Shown here piece after piece: positions 5,533-5,942 of a DNA stretch of 5,942 bases. The DNA is from Paracoccaceae bacterium (GTDB lineage Bacteria > Pseudomonadota > Alphaproteobacteria > Rhodobacterales > Rhodobacteraceae). The translations under genes and the position numbers were made by a program. The notes below the pieces were generated by a model that worked only from the letters and a program-made list of their open reading frames with translations, searched no databases and was not told the origin of the DNA. The stretch is from contig JAFGVZ010000116.1 in the NCBI GenBank assembly GCA_016937725.1, forward strand, positions 1 through 5,942, given 5' to 3'. The first letter of the stretch is position 1. The number at the start of each line of letters is the position of its first letter.

Positions 5533-5560
5533 CCGGGCCGCCACTGCAAGGTCAGGCCGC
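5521..5560. terminator. Overlapping hairpins between convergent gene ends (probable termination region)
   Basis: Two perfect but mutually exclusive stems cover the ends of the hydrolase and DUF465 genes. GTGGCGGCC (5521-5529) pairs with GGCCGCCAC (5536-5544) around 6 nt. GCGGCCTGACC (5524-5534) pairs with GGTCAGGCCGC (5550-5560) around 15 nt and includes both stop codons. Neither is followed by a T run on either strand, so this is not a textbook intrinsic terminator. Its site between convergent genes and its stem strength still suggest a transcript-end or stabilising structure. Confidence 0.5.
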
Positions 5561-5791
5561 ACTCAGCATCTGTGCGATTTCATCCTTCAGCACCATGCGC
5601 TCACGGCGCATCTGGGTTTCCACCGTTTCGGCGACCGGCTCTATGTTGGTTTCGGCCCGGTGAATGGCGCGGTTCACTTCGTGATAGCTGTCACAAAGCT
5701 TGGCGAAATGGGCATTCTCTTGCTTCAGACGGTGCAAAGCCTCTGTCTGGTTGGGGAATTCTTCGATCAATTCGTGCGGGGTGTGGGACAT
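5552..5791 (-). CDS. DUF465 family small protein (YdcH-like)
   Basis: A 79-residue, highly charged and mostly helical protein. It has the DUF465 arrangement: an N-terminal MSHTPHELIEEFP, a short helix with EALHRLKQENAHFAKLCDSYHEVNRAIHRAE (about 17-47), then ETQMRRERMVLKDEIAQML (58-76), where the stretch R-R-E-R-M-x-L-K-D-E-I is characteristic. The pattern suggests a helical hairpin or coiled coil. No enzymatic motif is present, and the function of the family is not established to my knowledge. The ATG at 5791 has a strong AGAGGAG about 7 nt upstream. The longer open frame beginning at 5929 runs across the next gene's tail and lacks family resemblance, so it is rejected. It is convergent with the hydrolase gene, 19 nt between stops. 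Confidence 0.9.
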   Translation of the reverse strand: MSHTPHELIEEFPNQTEALHRLKQENAHFAKLCDSYHEVNRAIHRAETNIEPVAETVETQMRRERMVLKDEIAQMLSAA

Positions 5792-5861
5792 GTTTGCGCT
5801 CCTCTTTGTGTTACAACAAGAGTTAAGCGCTTGACTGTCCCCATGCCTTGATCTGGCGCAA

Positions 5862-5942
5862 TCAGCGGCGGCCTTGCCAGATTTGATACAGCCACAACAG
5901 CGCCAATGACCCAAGCAATGCCAGAACAAAGCCCCCGATCCA
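5862..5942 (-). CDS. C-terminal tail of an unidentified membrane protein (partial)
   Basis: Read on the - strand from the window edge, a frame with no interruption encodes 26 residues and ends in TGA at 5864-5862. The visible part is one hydrophobic helix, including FVLALLGSLALLWLYQIW, followed by a basic QGRR end. This looks like a last transmembrane segment with a short cytoplasmic tail. The stop is 70 nt upstream of the DUF465 start on the same strand. The family cannot be recognised from so little. The call rests on composition and on the plausible gene order. Confidence 0.5.
   Translation of the reverse strand, partial: WIGGFVLALLGSLALLWLYQIWQGRR

Noticed and set aside
5823..5836. Near-palindrome around AAGCGCTT upstream of the DUF465 gene
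   Set aside because: GTTAAGCGCTTGAC matches its reverse complement at 12 of 14 positions, but I could find no convincing promoter next to it and it may be chance; not listed as a site.
5792..5929. N-terminal extension of the DUF465 protein to 5929
   Set aside because: It overlaps the convincing tail of the neighbouring membrane protein gene and passes the strong ribosome binding site at 5791. The added residues do not resemble the family.
1..5942. Mobile elements, phage genes, defence systems, CRISPR arrays, tRNA or rRNA genes
   Set aside because: No transposase, integrase, terminal inverted repeats, regularly spaced repeats or RNA-gene folds were recognised. The window is ordinary metabolic and transport genes.

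Overview
The window is GC-rich, densely packed bacterial DNA. It most likely comes from an alphaproteobacterium, probably of the Rhodobacterales (Roseobacter/Rhodobacter group). This rests on the gene set (branched-chain-type ABC permeases, a CoxS/CoxM-type molybdenum hydroxylase pair, a DUF465 small protein), on TTG-type promoter candidates, and on an intergenic motif (GAGTATTTTTGGCAAGATG) that I remember from that order but could not search for. Every assignment comes from reading motifs in the translated sequence; no database was consulted.

Layout, left to right. (1) Positions 1-1926, + strand: the tail of a LivH-type permease, a complete LivM-type permease, and a MocA-like molybdopterin nucleotidyltransferase. 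Each is joined to the next by an ATGA stop/start overlap, so this looks like one operon that began before the window. (2) Positions 1923-2624, - strand: a YfcG/YghU-like (Nu-class) glutathione transferase. It is convergent with the MocA-like gene, and the two share a TTAA at their stops. It has its own candidate promoter just after a strong terminator. (3) Positions 2741-4013, - strand: the small 2Fe-2S (CoxS-like) and medium FAD (CoxM-like) subunits of a xanthine/CO dehydrogenase-family enzyme. They overlap by 8 nt and end at that terminator. The large molybdopterin-binding subunit is not next to them. (4) Positions 4014-4157: a 144-nt divergent promoter region with a perfect short inverted repeat. 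(5) Positions 4158-5532, + strand: a small UspA-family protein, then a fumarylacetoacetate hydrolase-family enzyme. Between them lie a hairpin and a 14-codon mini-ORF whose stop overlaps the hydrolase start. (6) Positions 5552-5942, - strand: a DUF465 (YdcH-like) small protein, and the C-terminal tail of an unidentified membrane protein.

How they may work together. The MocA-like protein would convert molybdopterin to the cytosine dinucleotide cofactor used by xanthine/CO dehydrogenase-family enzymes, and two subunits of such an enzyme are encoded about 0.8 kb away. The transporter upstream of MocA could import a substrate for the enzyme, and the hydrolase could act on a downstream keto acid. 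That last link is inference. The large subunit, which sets substrate specificity, is absent, so neither CO nor any other substrate can be assigned. No mobile element, CRISPR array, tRNA or rRNA was seen, and no stretch longer than 300 bases lacks a gene.
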